DNA of 64,000 nucleotides, from assembly GCA_036725605.1 (NCBI GenBank), contig DAIMDW010000001.1, positions 434,001 through 498,000 of the forward strand, written 5' to 3'. Source of the stretch: CALBTQ01 sp036725605 (lineage in GTDB: Bacteria; Lernaellota; Lernaellaia; Lernaellales; Lernaellaceae). Of this stretch, positions 42,755-51,013 are shown in pieces (position 1 is the stretch's first letter; each line of letters begins with the position of its first letter). Below the pieces are notes generated by a model. That model did no database searches. It worked only from the letters and a program-made list of their open reading frames with translations, and was not told the origin of the DNA. The translations under genes and the position numbers were made by a program.

Positions 42755-43702
42755 ATGAAACTCATCATTCAAATACCTTGCTACAACGAAGCGGCGACGC
42801 TGCCCGCCACGTTGGCCGCCTTGCCGCGCACCGTGCCGGGCTTCGACACGGTCGAAGTGCTGATCGTCGACGACGGCAGCGATGATGACACCGCCGGCGT
42901 GGCGGCGCAACACGGGGCGGATCACGTCGTGCGCTTCGCGGCGAACCGCGGACTGGCCGCCGCCTTTAAAGCGGGGCTGGACGCAGCGCTCGAACGCGGC
43001 GCTGACGTGATCGTCAACACCGATGCGGACAACCAGTATCCGGCGGAAATGATCCCGGCGCTGGCCAAACCGATTCTCGACGGTCATGCCGACGTGGTCG
43101 TGGGCGTACGCGACATCGAGGCCATCGATCATTTTTCCCCGGCGAAAAAGCGCCTGCAGCGCATGGGCTCGTGGGTGGTCCGACAGTTTTCCGGCCTGAA
43201 CGTCGCCGACGCCACCAGCGGTTTTCGCGCCCTGTCGCGGCGCGCCGCGTTGCGCATGAACGTCATCACGCGCTACACCTACACGCTCGAAACGCTGATC
43301 CAGGCCGGGCGGCAGAATCTCGCGGTGGTCACCGTGCCGGTCACGGCCAACCCGAAAACGCGCGATAGCCGGTTGATCCGCTCGACGCCGCAATACATCT
43401 GGCGCTCGGCGGTGACAATCCTCCGTATCTTTGTAACTTATTCGCCATTAAAGGTTCTTGGCACTATCGGCGGACTGTTTTTCGGCTTGGGCACGCTGAT
43501 CGGCTTGCGCTTCCTGTATTACTACCTCGCCGCCGGCGGCGTGGGCCATGTGCAGAGCCTGATTCTCGCCGCCATCCTGTTGATTATCGGTTTCCAGGTC
43601 GGCGTGTTGGGCGTAATCGCCGATCTGTCGGCGACCAACCGCCTGCTGCTTGAGGAAATCCTGGCTCGCGCCCGCGACCGACGGCAAGGCGATGGCGAAT
43701 AA
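42755..43702 (+). CDS. GT2 glycosyltransferase with two C-terminal membrane helices
   Basis: A 315-residue protein: GT2 domain from residue 2 (LIIQIPCYNEAATLP, VEVLIVDDGSDDDT, DVIVNTDADNQYP with the DxD-like NTDADNQ), then LATSGFRALSRR-like text (ADATSGFRALSRRAAL), and two C-terminal helices around residues 230-300. It resembles polyprenol-phosphate glucose/mannose transferases of the DPM or ArnC/GtrB kind. There is no good ribosome site; alternative starts at 42746 and 42749 exist. It diverges from the GT39-like gene with about 40 bases between, and overlaps the next gene by eleven bases, forming an operon with the GT4. Confidence 0.82.
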   Translation: MKLIIQIPCYNEAATLPATLAALPRTVPGFDTVEVLIVDDGSDDDTAGVAAQHGADHVVRFAANRGLAAAFKAGLDAALERGADVIVNTDADNQYPAEMIPALAKPILDGHADVVVGVRDIEAIDHFSPAKKRLQRMGSWVVRQFSGLNVADATSGFRALSRRAALRMNVITRYTYTLETLIQAGRQNLAVVTVPVTANPKTRDSRLIRSTPQYIWRSAVTILRIFVTYSPLKVLGTIGGLFFGLGTLIGLRFLYYYLAAGGVGHVQSLILAAILLIIGFQVGVLGVIADLSATNRLLLEEILARARDRRQGDGE

Positions 43703-44909
43703 GCCGCGCATTCTCGTCCTCACCACCACCTTTCCGCGTTGGCCCGGCGACGCCGTACCCGCGCGGTTCGTCTACGATCTGTGCCGCAGTCTGCTCGACG
43801 AATTCGACTTGACCGTGCTCGCTCCGCACGATCCGGGCGCGATGCTGCGCGAAGACATGGACGGCCTGCGCGTATTGCGTTTCCGCTATTTCCTGCCGGA
43901 AGGCCGTGAGTTTTTGTGCAACGGCATCGGTATCCTGCCCAACGTGCGTTCGTCGTGGCTGGGAAAGATGCAAGCCGGAACCTTGATGCTCAGCCAGCGT
44001 AGCGCCATCGGCCGTCTGCTCGCGCGGGAACGTTTCGACCTGGTGCACAGCCATTGGCTGATTCCCAGCGGTTTGAACGCCACGCGCGCGATCGGCCGAC
44101 GCCGTTTGCCGCACGTGGTGACGATTCACTCTTCCGACCTGCACCTGTTGCGCCAATACGGCTGGGGCCGGCGGATGGTGCGCGCGGTGCATCGCCGGGC
44201 CGAACGCATCGTCACGGTCAGCGACTATCTGAAGAACATGCTGGACGAGGTGGTCGGCGGCGACTCGCAGGCGCTGGTCAAACCGATGGGCGTGTATACC
44301 GACCAATTCCGCCCCGATGCAACCTTTCCGCCGAAGCCGCCGCAGTGGGCCGACAAACGCCTGGTGCTGTACGTCGGCAAGCTGATCGAGGTCAAGGGCG
44401 TCGAGGTCTTGCTCGCAGCGTTCAGCGCCGTACGCCGGCAGGAACCGAAAGCGCATTTGTTGATCGTCGGTGACGGGGACCGGCGCGCCGCACTGGAGCA
44501 ACGGGCCGCCGCGGACGATCTGGCCGGCGCGGTCGAATTTCTCGGACCGCGTCCGCACAGCGAAGTGAAGCATTTTTACCATTGGGCCGAAGCGGTGGCG
44601 CTGTCGTCGATCGTCACCGAGCGCGGCGAAACCGAGGGCATGCCGGTGGTCATCGCCGAAGCGCTGGCCTCGGGCACGCCGGTGGCGGCCACGCGCATCA
44701 GCAGCGTCGCCGACGTGATCCGCGAAGGGGAAAACGGCGCGCTGGCGCAACCGGGTGACGCGCCGGGGCTCGCCGAGGCGATCGTCCGCCTATTGCATCA
44801 CCCGCGGCCCGAGCACTTGTCCGCCGCCGCGTTGGCCTCGGCGCAACCGTTCGACTGGCGGGAAATCGCCGCGACCTACAGCGCTCTCTACCGCGAGCTT
44901 ATCGGCTGA
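43692..44909 (+). CDS. GT4 glycosyltransferase
   Basis: A 405-residue GT-B fold enzyme. The N-terminal domain begins VLTTTFPRWPGDAVPARFV, and the C-terminal domain shows VLYVGKLIEVKGVEVLL, a phosphate-clamp GLNATRA-like loop upstream, and the family EGMPVVIAEALASGTPVAATR (ExxxxxxxE) around residue 320. It transfers a sugar from a nucleotide donor, for example to cell-surface glycan. The ATG at 43692 lies inside the end of the GT2 gene, with AAGGC as a weak ribosome site. Substrate unknown. Confidence 0.85.
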   Translation: MANKPRILVLTTTFPRWPGDAVPARFVYDLCRSLLDEFDLTVLAPHDPGAMLREDMDGLRVLRFRYFLPEGREFLCNGIGILPNVRSSWLGKMQAGTLMLSQRSAIGRLLARERFDLVHSHWLIPSGLNATRAIGRRRLPHVVTIHSSDLHLLRQYGWGRRMVRAVHRRAERIVTVSDYLKNMLDEVVGGDSQALVKPMGVYTDQFRPDATFPPKPPQWADKRLVLYVGKLIEVKGVEVLLAAFSAVRRQEPKAHLLIVGDGDRRAALEQRAAADDLAGAVEFLGPRPHSEVKHFYHWAEAVALSSIVTERGETEGMPVVIAEALASGTPVAATRISSVADVIREGENGALAQPGDAPGLAEAIVRLLHHPRPEHLSAAALASAQPFDWREIAATYSALYRELIG

Positions 44910-44973
44910 TTTTCCCGCCTTGCTTGCGTTTCGCGCGCGCATGCCGTATGTAGTTTCTATTCAGGGAGTGCCG

Positions 44974-45669
44974 ATGATGAAGCGCGTTTTTACGGTGACG
45001 ATCTTGCTGACGTTGCTGGCCGTCTGGGCCGGCGCGGCGACGGCCAAAGACAATTCGGTCATGGTCGATTCGATCGTCGCCACCTTGGAAAATGAGATCA
45101 TCACGCTGGAAGACGTGCGCGTGGAGCGCATCATGCTGCAGCGCACCAAGGTGTGGTTCAGCCAGGCCGAGCCGCCGGAACGTCCCACCGACCAGCAAGT
45201 GTTCCATGAAATTCTGGCGTGTAAGCTGCTTTATTTGCAGGCGCGAAAAATGGGCTTCGGCGAGGTGTCGGAGAAAAAGGTCGCCGGCGAGCTGCGCGCG
45301 TTCCGTGAATCCTTCGGTGGCGAAAAAGCCTATAAACAATGGTTGTTGCAATACGAACTGCGCGACGACGAAGTGCCGATTCCCGAGAACGTGTCGTACA
45401 AGTATTTCCGTCCGATCGCCCGGAACATTCAGCGGCGGTTGGCGATCGAGCAATACCTGGAAAAGAAAATCGGCATTCAGGTCAAGCTGTCGCTCAATTC
45501 CTACTTCGCCGAACACGAGGAAGAACTGGCGCAAAAACATCCGGATGCCGACGAGTCCGAACTCGAGAAAATCGCCGAACGCGAGATTTACAATCAGAAG
45601 TTGCAGGACCATATCGCCGAGATACGCGCCCGCGCGCAGCTGGTCATTTTGCGCGATAATTTCCAGTGA
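44974..45669 (+). CDS. SurA N-domain-like periplasmic chaperone
   Basis: A 231-residue protein with a signal peptide (residues 1-24, ending ATA). The mature part opens with DSIVATLENEIITLEDVRVERI, the SurA/PrsA-type N-domain, and continues with helix-rich, charged sequence to the end. There is no PPIase domain, which in SurA would follow. It probably binds unfolded outer-membrane proteins in the periplasm. A GGGAG site lies five bases before the ATG at 44974 (eight bases before a second ATG). It is followed by a separate promoter for the lipoprotein gene. Confidence 0.72.
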   Translation: MMKRVFTVTILLTLLAVWAGAATAKDNSVMVDSIVATLENEIITLEDVRVERIMLQRTKVWFSQAEPPERPTDQQVFHEILACKLLYLQARKMGFGEVSEKKVAGELRAFRESFGGEKAYKQWLLQYELRDDEVPIPENVSYKYFRPIARNIQRRLAIEQYLEKKIGIQVKLSLNSYFAEHEEELAQKHPDADESELEKIAEREIYNQKLQDHIAEIRARAQLVILRDNFQ

Positions 45670-45678
45670 GCCGAATGA

Positions 45679-45708
45679 TTGACACTCGCCCCGCGCCGGT
45701 GCTAGCAT
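45679..45708 (+). promoter_or_regulatory. Sigma-70 promoter for the 45750 lipoprotein-like gene
   Basis: A perfect TTGACA is followed after 18 bases by TAGCAT (4/6). It begins nine bases after the SurA-like gene's stop, and its transcript would start about 35 bases before the TTG start codon. Confidence 0.55.
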
Positions 45709-45749
45709 TGCGCAACTTTGACTCCGGATCATTAACGAGGAGATTTCCT

Positions 45750-47318
45750 TTGCGTTTCAAATGGTTATGGATTCTCACGCTCCTGCTCGCCTGGGGAGCT
45801 TGCGCCTGTGACAACGGCGATTATGACGAAGTGGACACCGAACCGCTGTGCAGCACGAACATCACCGACGAAACCTTCGCCGGCAACTACCGCGCCGTGC
45901 TGGGTTTCGGCGAGGGCGCACAGGCCGCGCTGCGCCTGACGATGGACGATCCGCAAATGTTCAACGTGACCGTCGCGCTTGGCGGACCGGCCGACCTGCG
46001 CGGGCAGTTGAGCGAAATGGAAACGCTGCTCGCCGACTTCGACAATTGGCCCGATGACCTGTCCCGCCGCGAACGGCTGCTGGCCATGCGCGATTTGATC
46101 GGCGCGTTCGGCAATCCGTTTTACGACAACGAGGACAGCAACTTCTATCCGCCGGAAGTGGAAGGCGACGATTTCGTCAGCTTCACGCCACACACGTACC
46201 CGGGCATCATCACGCCCGACAATCCGAACGGCACGATCCCCTCGGTGTCCTTCGCCGACGCCACCGGGCTGACGGTGGAATTTTTACTGGCGCACGACCT
46301 GAACGGCAACGGCCGCCGCGACGCCGGCGAACCGATCATCATGCAGTTGCACGAACCGTTCACCGACAGCAACGGCAACGGCCGGCACGACAACGGTGAG
46401 CCGTACAACGACTACGGCATCGACGGCGTCAACGGCACCGACGATTACGGCGAAGGCAACGGAAGCTACGACGACAATCCGCGCGTGGCCGCTTGGCTGG
46501 CGAACGATCCGTACTCGCTGGCGGCCAACGCCGCGCTGGATTTCACGCCCGGCTATCGCGGCAGCATCTATCTGGACGCGCTGCCCGGCGATCCGTGGGG
46601 CTATGCGACGCAAACCGACGCCCTCGCCGCGCGCCTGGAAAGCCGCCTGAACGAAGCGACTGCCGGCGAATCCTTCTGCATCGCCAACGAGCTGGGCCGC
46701 TACGAGAACTTCCTTTCCGCCACTTACGTGCCGACGCAGGAACTGTGGTTCGGCGAAAAATTCGCCTACCTGCAAGTGCCCGGCGACTACCGCGATCCGT
46801 GGAGCGCCGCGGCCGACGGCCGGCGCATGGCGCGCTTGAACCACGCGTTGAGCTTCTTGTCGCAGCGCATGCCCAACGGTTTGTACGACAACGTGCCCAA
46901 GGAAAGCAAAGCCGTCTGGCAGATCCGCTCGTATTACAGCGACGTGATCGGCGCGGACGTCGAATACGGCATCGGCTTCCCGGCCGGTTACTTCGACGAA
47001 CGTAGCGAATGGAAGGTCTTCCCGATCGTCTACGTGTTGCACGACCGCGACACCACGGTGCGCGAATGGGCGGAACTGCTGACCTACCAGGGCGATCTGG
47101 CAAATCGCCTGCTGATCAAACAGGCGATACTCGTGGTCGTCGACGGCTCGCGGGCGGTCGACGGCGGACGCGGTTTCGGTTATTACGTCAATCAATCGGC
47201 CGACGAAGTCGGCGGCGACTACGGCGATCTGTTCGCGGAACTGATGGACTTCATCGAAACCACCTACCGCATTCAGGTTGGCGTGATCGATCGCGACTTC
47301 GACGACGAAGATGATTAA
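45750..47318 (+). CDS. Exported lipoprotein-like protein with Ca-type loops and a truncated esterase domain
   Basis: A 522-residue protein that I start at a TTG at 45750, a few bases after GAGGAG. Its N-terminus is lipoprotein-like (AWGAC, Cys18 or Cys20), although the residue at -3 is Trp, so the lipobox is imperfect. The middle has acidic loops, DLNGNGRRDAGEP and DSNGNGRHDNGEP, resembling EF-hand or dockerin calcium loops, followed by more Asp-rich repeats. The last 130 residues match the front half of an esterase D-type fold (GIGFPAGYF, VFPIVYVLHDRDTT, LVVVDGSR), but the protein stops right after the ELMDFIETTYRI helix. The GxSxG nucleophile segment that normally follows is missing, so catalysis is unlikely. 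Confidence 0.65.
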   Translation: MRFKWLWILTLLLAWGACACDNGDYDEVDTEPLCSTNITDETFAGNYRAVLGFGEGAQAALRLTMDDPQMFNVTVALGGPADLRGQLSEMETLLADFDNWPDDLSRRERLLAMRDLIGAFGNPFYDNEDSNFYPPEVEGDDFVSFTPHTYPGIITPDNPNGTIPSVSFADATGLTVEFLLAHDLNGNGRRDAGEPIIMQLHEPFTDSNGNGRHDNGEPYNDYGIDGVNGTDDYGEGNGSYDDNPRVAAWLANDPYSLAANAALDFTPGYRGSIYLDALPGDPWGYATQTDALAARLESRLNEATAGESFCIANELGRYENFLSATYVPTQELWFGEKFAYLQVPGDYRDPWSAAADGRRMARLNHALSFLSQRMPNGLYDNVPKESKAVWQIRSYYSDVIGADVEYGIGFPAGYFDERSEWKVFPIVYVLHDRDTTVREWAELLTYQGDLANRLLIKQAILVVVDGSRAVDGGRGFGYYVNQSADEVGGDYGDLFAELMDFIETTYRIQVGVIDRDFDDEDD

Positions 47319-47327
47319 AGGATCATC

Positions 47328-47792
47328 GTGAGCGACGATTTTCGGATCGAGGACGTAACGCGCGACGACCTCGAACAGATCATGGTCATCGAGGTCGAGG
47401 CCTTTCCCACTCCCTGGCACATCGACAGCCTGCAATCATCGCTGGAGCGCGACAGCACGTTGTTTCTCGCCATGAAAAACGATACGGAGATCGTCGGCTA
47501 CAGCCTGTCGTACATCGTCGCCGACGAATTACACCTATTGAAAATCGCCGTCGACGAGGAATTTCAGCGGCGCGGCCTGGGGGCGCGATTACTGGCCGGA
47601 ACCGTCGCGCGCGGCCGGCAACGCGGCGTGGAGGTCGTCTGGCTGGAAGTGCGCCCGACCAACGACGCCGCGCTGGCGCTGTACCGCCGGGCCGGATTCG
47701 AGCAATCCTTCATTCGCAAAAATTACTACACCGATACGGGCGAGGACGCGTTGATCCTCACCCGCCGCTGGCAAGGAGACGAACCGTCGTGA
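47328..47792 (+). CDS. rimI: Ribosomal protein S18-alanine N-acetyltransferase
   Basis: A 154-residue GNAT protein of RimI type. The acetyl-CoA loop EEFQRRGLGARLLAG and the later EVRPTNDAALALYRRAGF block match the family, with the Glu-rich N-terminal region IEDVTRDDLEQIMVIE. RimI acetylates the N-terminus of ribosomal protein S18. GTG start after AAGGA, ten bases past the lipoprotein stop. It overlaps pyrK by four bases. Confidence 0.88.
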   Translation: MSDDFRIEDVTRDDLEQIMVIEVEAFPTPWHIDSLQSSLERDSTLFLAMKNDTEIVGYSLSYIVADELHLLKIAVDEEFQRRGLGARLLAGTVARGRQRGVEVVWLEVRPTNDAALALYRRAGFEQSFIRKNYYTDTGEDALILTRRWQGDEPS

Positions 47793-48592
47793 GCAGAAAA
47801 TTCATCGCGGACGCGCCGCTACTGGCGATGGACAAGCTGAGCGAATTTTATTACCGGCTGACCGTCGAGTTTGCCGAACTGGCGCACGAGGCCCGACCGG
47901 GACAGTTTCTGTCGCTGGAAATTCCCGGCCCCAACGCGCCGCTGCTGCGCCGCCCGTTCAGCATCCACCGCGTGCTCGAAGACAAGGTGCAGGTGCTGTT
48001 CAAGGTCGTCGGCGAAGGTACGAAAATTTTATCCCGACAACAGCCCGGCACGATGCTCAACGTGATGGGCCCGCTGGGCGACGGCGCGTTCGCGCCGGCC
48101 CCGCAGGCGGAAAAGCACCTGCTGGTCGCCGGCGGCATCGGCATCGCGCCCTTGCTCTTTTTGGCCGACGATCTGCAAAAACGCAACGCGGAAACGCTGC
48201 TCTTTTTCGGCGGACGCACCGCCGAGGATCTGCCGACCAAAGACGATTTCGCCATGCCCGTTACGCTAACCACCGAAGACGGCAGCGTCGGCGAAAAAGG
48301 CTTGATCACCACGCCTCTCGCCGCCGCGCTGCAGGAGGGCGACGCGGCGAAAATGCAGGTGCTCGCCTGCGGTCCGATGCCGATGCTCAAGGCGGTGGCG
48401 AAGCTGTGTTACCGGTACGGCGTGTCCGGGCAGGTCAGCTTGGAAACGATGATGGCCTGCGGCGTCGGCTCGTGTTACGGCTGCGCCATCGAGGTGGGCC
48501 GGGACGAACACGGCCAGGCCCGCTACGAGCGTGTGTGCCACGAAGGGCCGGTCTTCGACATCAACCATCTTCCCTGGGATGAAAAACGATGA
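47789..48592 (+). CDS. pyrK: Dihydroorotate dehydrogenase electron-transfer subunit
   Basis: A 267-residue ferredoxin-reductase-type subunit. The FAD region has RRPFSIHRV, the NAD-binding part HLLVAGGIGIAPLLFLAD, and the C-terminus the [2Fe-2S] cysteines CGVGSCYGCAIEV with a last Cys in RVCHEGPVF. It passes electrons from PyrD to NAD+. A GTG start overlaps rimI, and the stop overlaps the start of pyrD by four bases, as expected for the PyrKD complex. Confidence 0.95.
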   Translation: MSRKFIADAPLLAMDKLSEFYYRLTVEFAELAHEARPGQFLSLEIPGPNAPLLRRPFSIHRVLEDKVQVLFKVVGEGTKILSRQQPGTMLNVMGPLGDGAFAPAPQAEKHLLVAGGIGIAPLLFLADDLQKRNAETLLFFGGRTAEDLPTKDDFAMPVTLTTEDGSVGEKGLITTPLAAALQEGDAAKMQVLACGPMPMLKAVAKLCYRYGVSGQVSLETMMACGVGSCYGCAIEVGRDEHGQARYERVCHEGPVFDINHLPWDEKR

Positions 48593-49515
48593 AGCGTCCG
48601 AACATGAGCGTGGATCTCGGTCGCGGCCTGCGCCTGGCCAACCCGGTAATGGCGGCGTCGGGCACTTACGGTTACGGCCTGGAATACGAAGACCTGACCG
48701 ACCTCTCCGCAATCGGCGCGGTGGTCGTCAAAGGCATTTCGCCGCTGCCGCGCGCGGGCAACAAACCGCCGCGCATCGTCGAGACGGCCGCCGGGATGCT
48801 CAATTCCATCGGCTTGCAGAATCCGGGCATCGAGAATTTCCTGACGCAGAAGCTGCCGCGCCTGCGCGATCTGGGCGCGACGGTCGTCGCCAACGTGTAC
48901 GGCGAAAGCGACGACGATTACCTGCTGGTCGTCGAGCAACTCAGCTCGCCGCGCGGCGACGGCGTGACCGGTCTGGAGATCAACGTCAGTTGTCCGAACG
49001 TCAAGGCCGGCGGGCTGGTCTACGGCACGCAGCCGGACATGTTGGGGGCGCTGGTCGCGAAGATCCGCGGCGCAACCGACAAACACGTGATGGTCAAGCT
49101 GTCGCCCAACGTCACCGACATCGCGGCGATGGCCAAGGTTGCCGTCGAGGCCGGCGCCGATTCGCTGTCGGCGATCAACACCTTGCTGGGCATCGCCATG
49201 GACCTGGAAACCGGCCAACCGAAACTGGGCAACGTCACCGGCGGTCTGAGCGGCCCGGCGATCAAACCGGTGGCGCTGCACCTGGCTTGGCGCACGGCGC
49301 GAGCGGTCGAAGCGCCGGTGATCGGCATCGGCGGCATCGACAACGGTCGCGACGCGCTCGAGTTCATTCGCGTGGGCTGTCGCGCGGTGCAGGTGGGCAC
49401 GGCGAACTTCCGCGATCCGCGCGCCCCGCTGTTGATCGCCAAGGAAATGGAAGAATGGCTCACTACACGCAATTACGCGGACCTGGGCGATTTGGTGGGA
49501 ACGTTCCGCGCCTAG
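48589..49515 (+). CDS. pyrD: Dihydroorotate dehydrogenase (class 1B) catalytic subunit
   Basis: A 308-residue FMN TIM barrel. Class 1 markers are NPVMAASGTYGYG, RIVETAAGMLNSIGLQNPG, and INVSCPNVKAGG, whose Cys is the catalytic base of class 1 enzymes; FMN phosphate binding is IGIGGIDNGRDALEF. It oxidises dihydroorotate to orotate in pyrimidine synthesis. Presence of pyrK immediately upstream fixes the 1B (NAD-linked) type. The stop overlaps the convergent FG-GAP gene by four bases. Confidence 0.97.
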   Translation: MKRPNMSVDLGRGLRLANPVMAASGTYGYGLEYEDLTDLSAIGAVVVKGISPLPRAGNKPPRIVETAAGMLNSIGLQNPGIENFLTQKLPRLRDLGATVVANVYGESDDDYLLVVEQLSSPRGDGVTGLEINVSCPNVKAGGLVYGTQPDMLGALVAKIRGATDKHVMVKLSPNVTDIAAMAKVAVEAGADSLSAINTLLGIAMDLETGQPKLGNVTGGLSGPAIKPVALHLAWRTARAVEAPVIGIGGIDNGRDALEFIRVGCRAVQVGTANFRDPRAPLLIAKEMEEWLTTRNYADLGDLVGTFRA

Positions 49516-50993
49516 TTGCGGTTGAGCAACACGACCACCTGGTTATCTTGCGTGGGATCCGCCGGGTTCCACAACAGCAAATCGCTTTTTTTGTCGTTGT
49601 CCAGATATTCCAGGCGATACTCCTGCGGCGGAGCCAAGGTCTGCGTCAAAAACGGCTCGGCGGCGATACGCATGTTTCCCTGGTTGCGCCACACGCCGAA
49701 ACCGTCCTCGTGAGCCATGAAGAAATCCGGCTTGCCGTCGCCGTCGAAATCGCCCTCGAAACTGGGCACAAAACCAATTAAATGACCGTTATCGGTATTC
49801 AGATCCAAGGTCACGTTTTTCGAGATCGTCGGCTTTTCGGCGTACATCTGTGGGCCAACCGGACCACGGCAGGCGAAAAGTTTGACGTCGACCTTCACCT
49901 TCTTGCTCAGGAACATGCGCGCCAGTTGCACCAAGCCGATCTCCGCGGTGGGCATACCCATTTCCTTGCGGCCGTCGCCGTCGATGTCCCAAAAACGCAG
50001 ACCGGCCATGTACCCCGAGGCGGTCAGCGTGAAGCCCGGCTTGGCGGCAAAACCGCCCTCGATGCCGCGATGAATGTGCACTTCACTGGAAAAATTCGTC
50101 AGCCCGCCGCCGAATTTGTTGATCATCGCGTCGACCCGGCCGTCGCCGTCGATGTCGTCGATGAGCGTGAGCACGTTCATGTTTTCCTGCGCCCGTTCGG
50201 CGGGCGTGAGAATCGGCAGCGTGAATTTTTGGCCCTTCGTCGCAAAACGTCCGGCCGCGCCGCGATACAACCACAGCGACTCGCCGCGCGCCAGAAACAG
50301 GTCGCGCTCGTTTTGCCGCGCGCCGGCAAAGATCATCGGGAAACGCACCGTGGAGGAAATCGTGTAATCGGGCATGCCCGGCGGCTGCAAGCCGTGCGTG
50401 TCGATCCAACTGCGCAACGGCACCGTGAGCGTTTCGGCCGCGACCATCTTCCCTTCGTCGTCGGGACGGAACATGCGCAACGCGCCGTAATCGGGAAGCG
50501 CCACGGCGATCTTGCCGTCGCCCGACCAATCGCGCACCAGATTTTCATACGGCAACTGTCCGTTGTACGGCGGAAACAGAATGCCCGACCCCATTTTGAT
50601 CAATGTTTGCGGGCTTTGCGCGCCCTCGTCGGTCAATTTGACGTACTGCACGCTCCATTTGCGGAACAAAATAACTTCATCGATGCCGTCGCCGTCCAGG
50701 TCGGCCAGATCGAACACGCAGGCATCCGCCGGCGCGGCAAAGTCCATATCCGGCGCGCCTGTGTAGCCTTGCGCCGTACCCAGGAAAATCGCCAGACGCG
50801 CCTGGGCGTCGGGTGGTGCGCCGAAGCGATAGGACACCAGCAGGTCGGTGAAACCATCGCTGTCCAGATCGGCGGTAACCACTTCGGCCACGCGCCCTTT
50901 GACCTGACAGACGTTGCGCACAAACGCGGCATGCGCCATCGTCGCCGGCAACAACAACGCCAGACAAGCAAGCGTCAGGATTTTCCTGTTCAT
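49512..50993 (-). CDS. Exported FG-GAP/VCBS-type repeat protein
   Basis: A 493-residue protein with a signal peptide ending at about AHAA (residue 23). Acidic repeats DLDSDGFTDLLVSY, DLDGDGIDEVILF, DIDGDGRVDAMI, DIDGDGRKEMGMP and DFDGDGKPDFFMA mark calcium-loop blades of a beta-propeller; a final degenerate repeat is LDNDKKSDLLLW. These domains usually mediate binding or carry enzymes, but no other domain is visible. The start at 50993 has a GGGAG site; a longer start at 51011 is less likely. Ligand unknown. Confidence 0.78.
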   Translation of the reverse strand: MNRKILTLACLALLLPATMAHAAFVRNVCQVKGRVAEVVTADLDSDGFTDLLVSYRFGAPPDAQARLAIFLGTAQGYTGAPDMDFAAPADACVFDLADLDGDGIDEVILFRKWSVQYVKLTDEGAQSPQTLIKMGSGILFPPYNGQLPYENLVRDWSGDGKIAVALPDYGALRMFRPDDEGKMVAAETLTVPLRSWIDTHGLQPPGMPDYTISSTVRFPMIFAGARQNERDLFLARGESLWLYRGAAGRFATKGQKFTLPILTPAERAQENMNVLTLIDDIDGDGRVDAMINKFGGGLTNFSSEVHIHRGIEGGFAAKPGFTLTASGYMAGLRFWDIDGDGRKEMGMPTAEIGLVQLARMFLSKKVKVDVKLFACRGPVGPQMYAEKPTISKNVTLDLNTDNGHLIGFVPSFEGDFDGDGKPDFFMAHEDGFGVWRNQGNMRIAAEPFLTQTLAPPQEYRLEYLDNDKKSDLLLWNPADPTQDNQVVVLLNRN

Positions 50994-51013
50994 CGAACTC
51001 CCTTTTGGCAAGG

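Noticed and set aside
42707..43393. N-terminal extension of the GT39-like protein
   Set aside because: It would lie antisense to the GT2 gene and has shadow composition; the membrane protein begins naturally at 42706.
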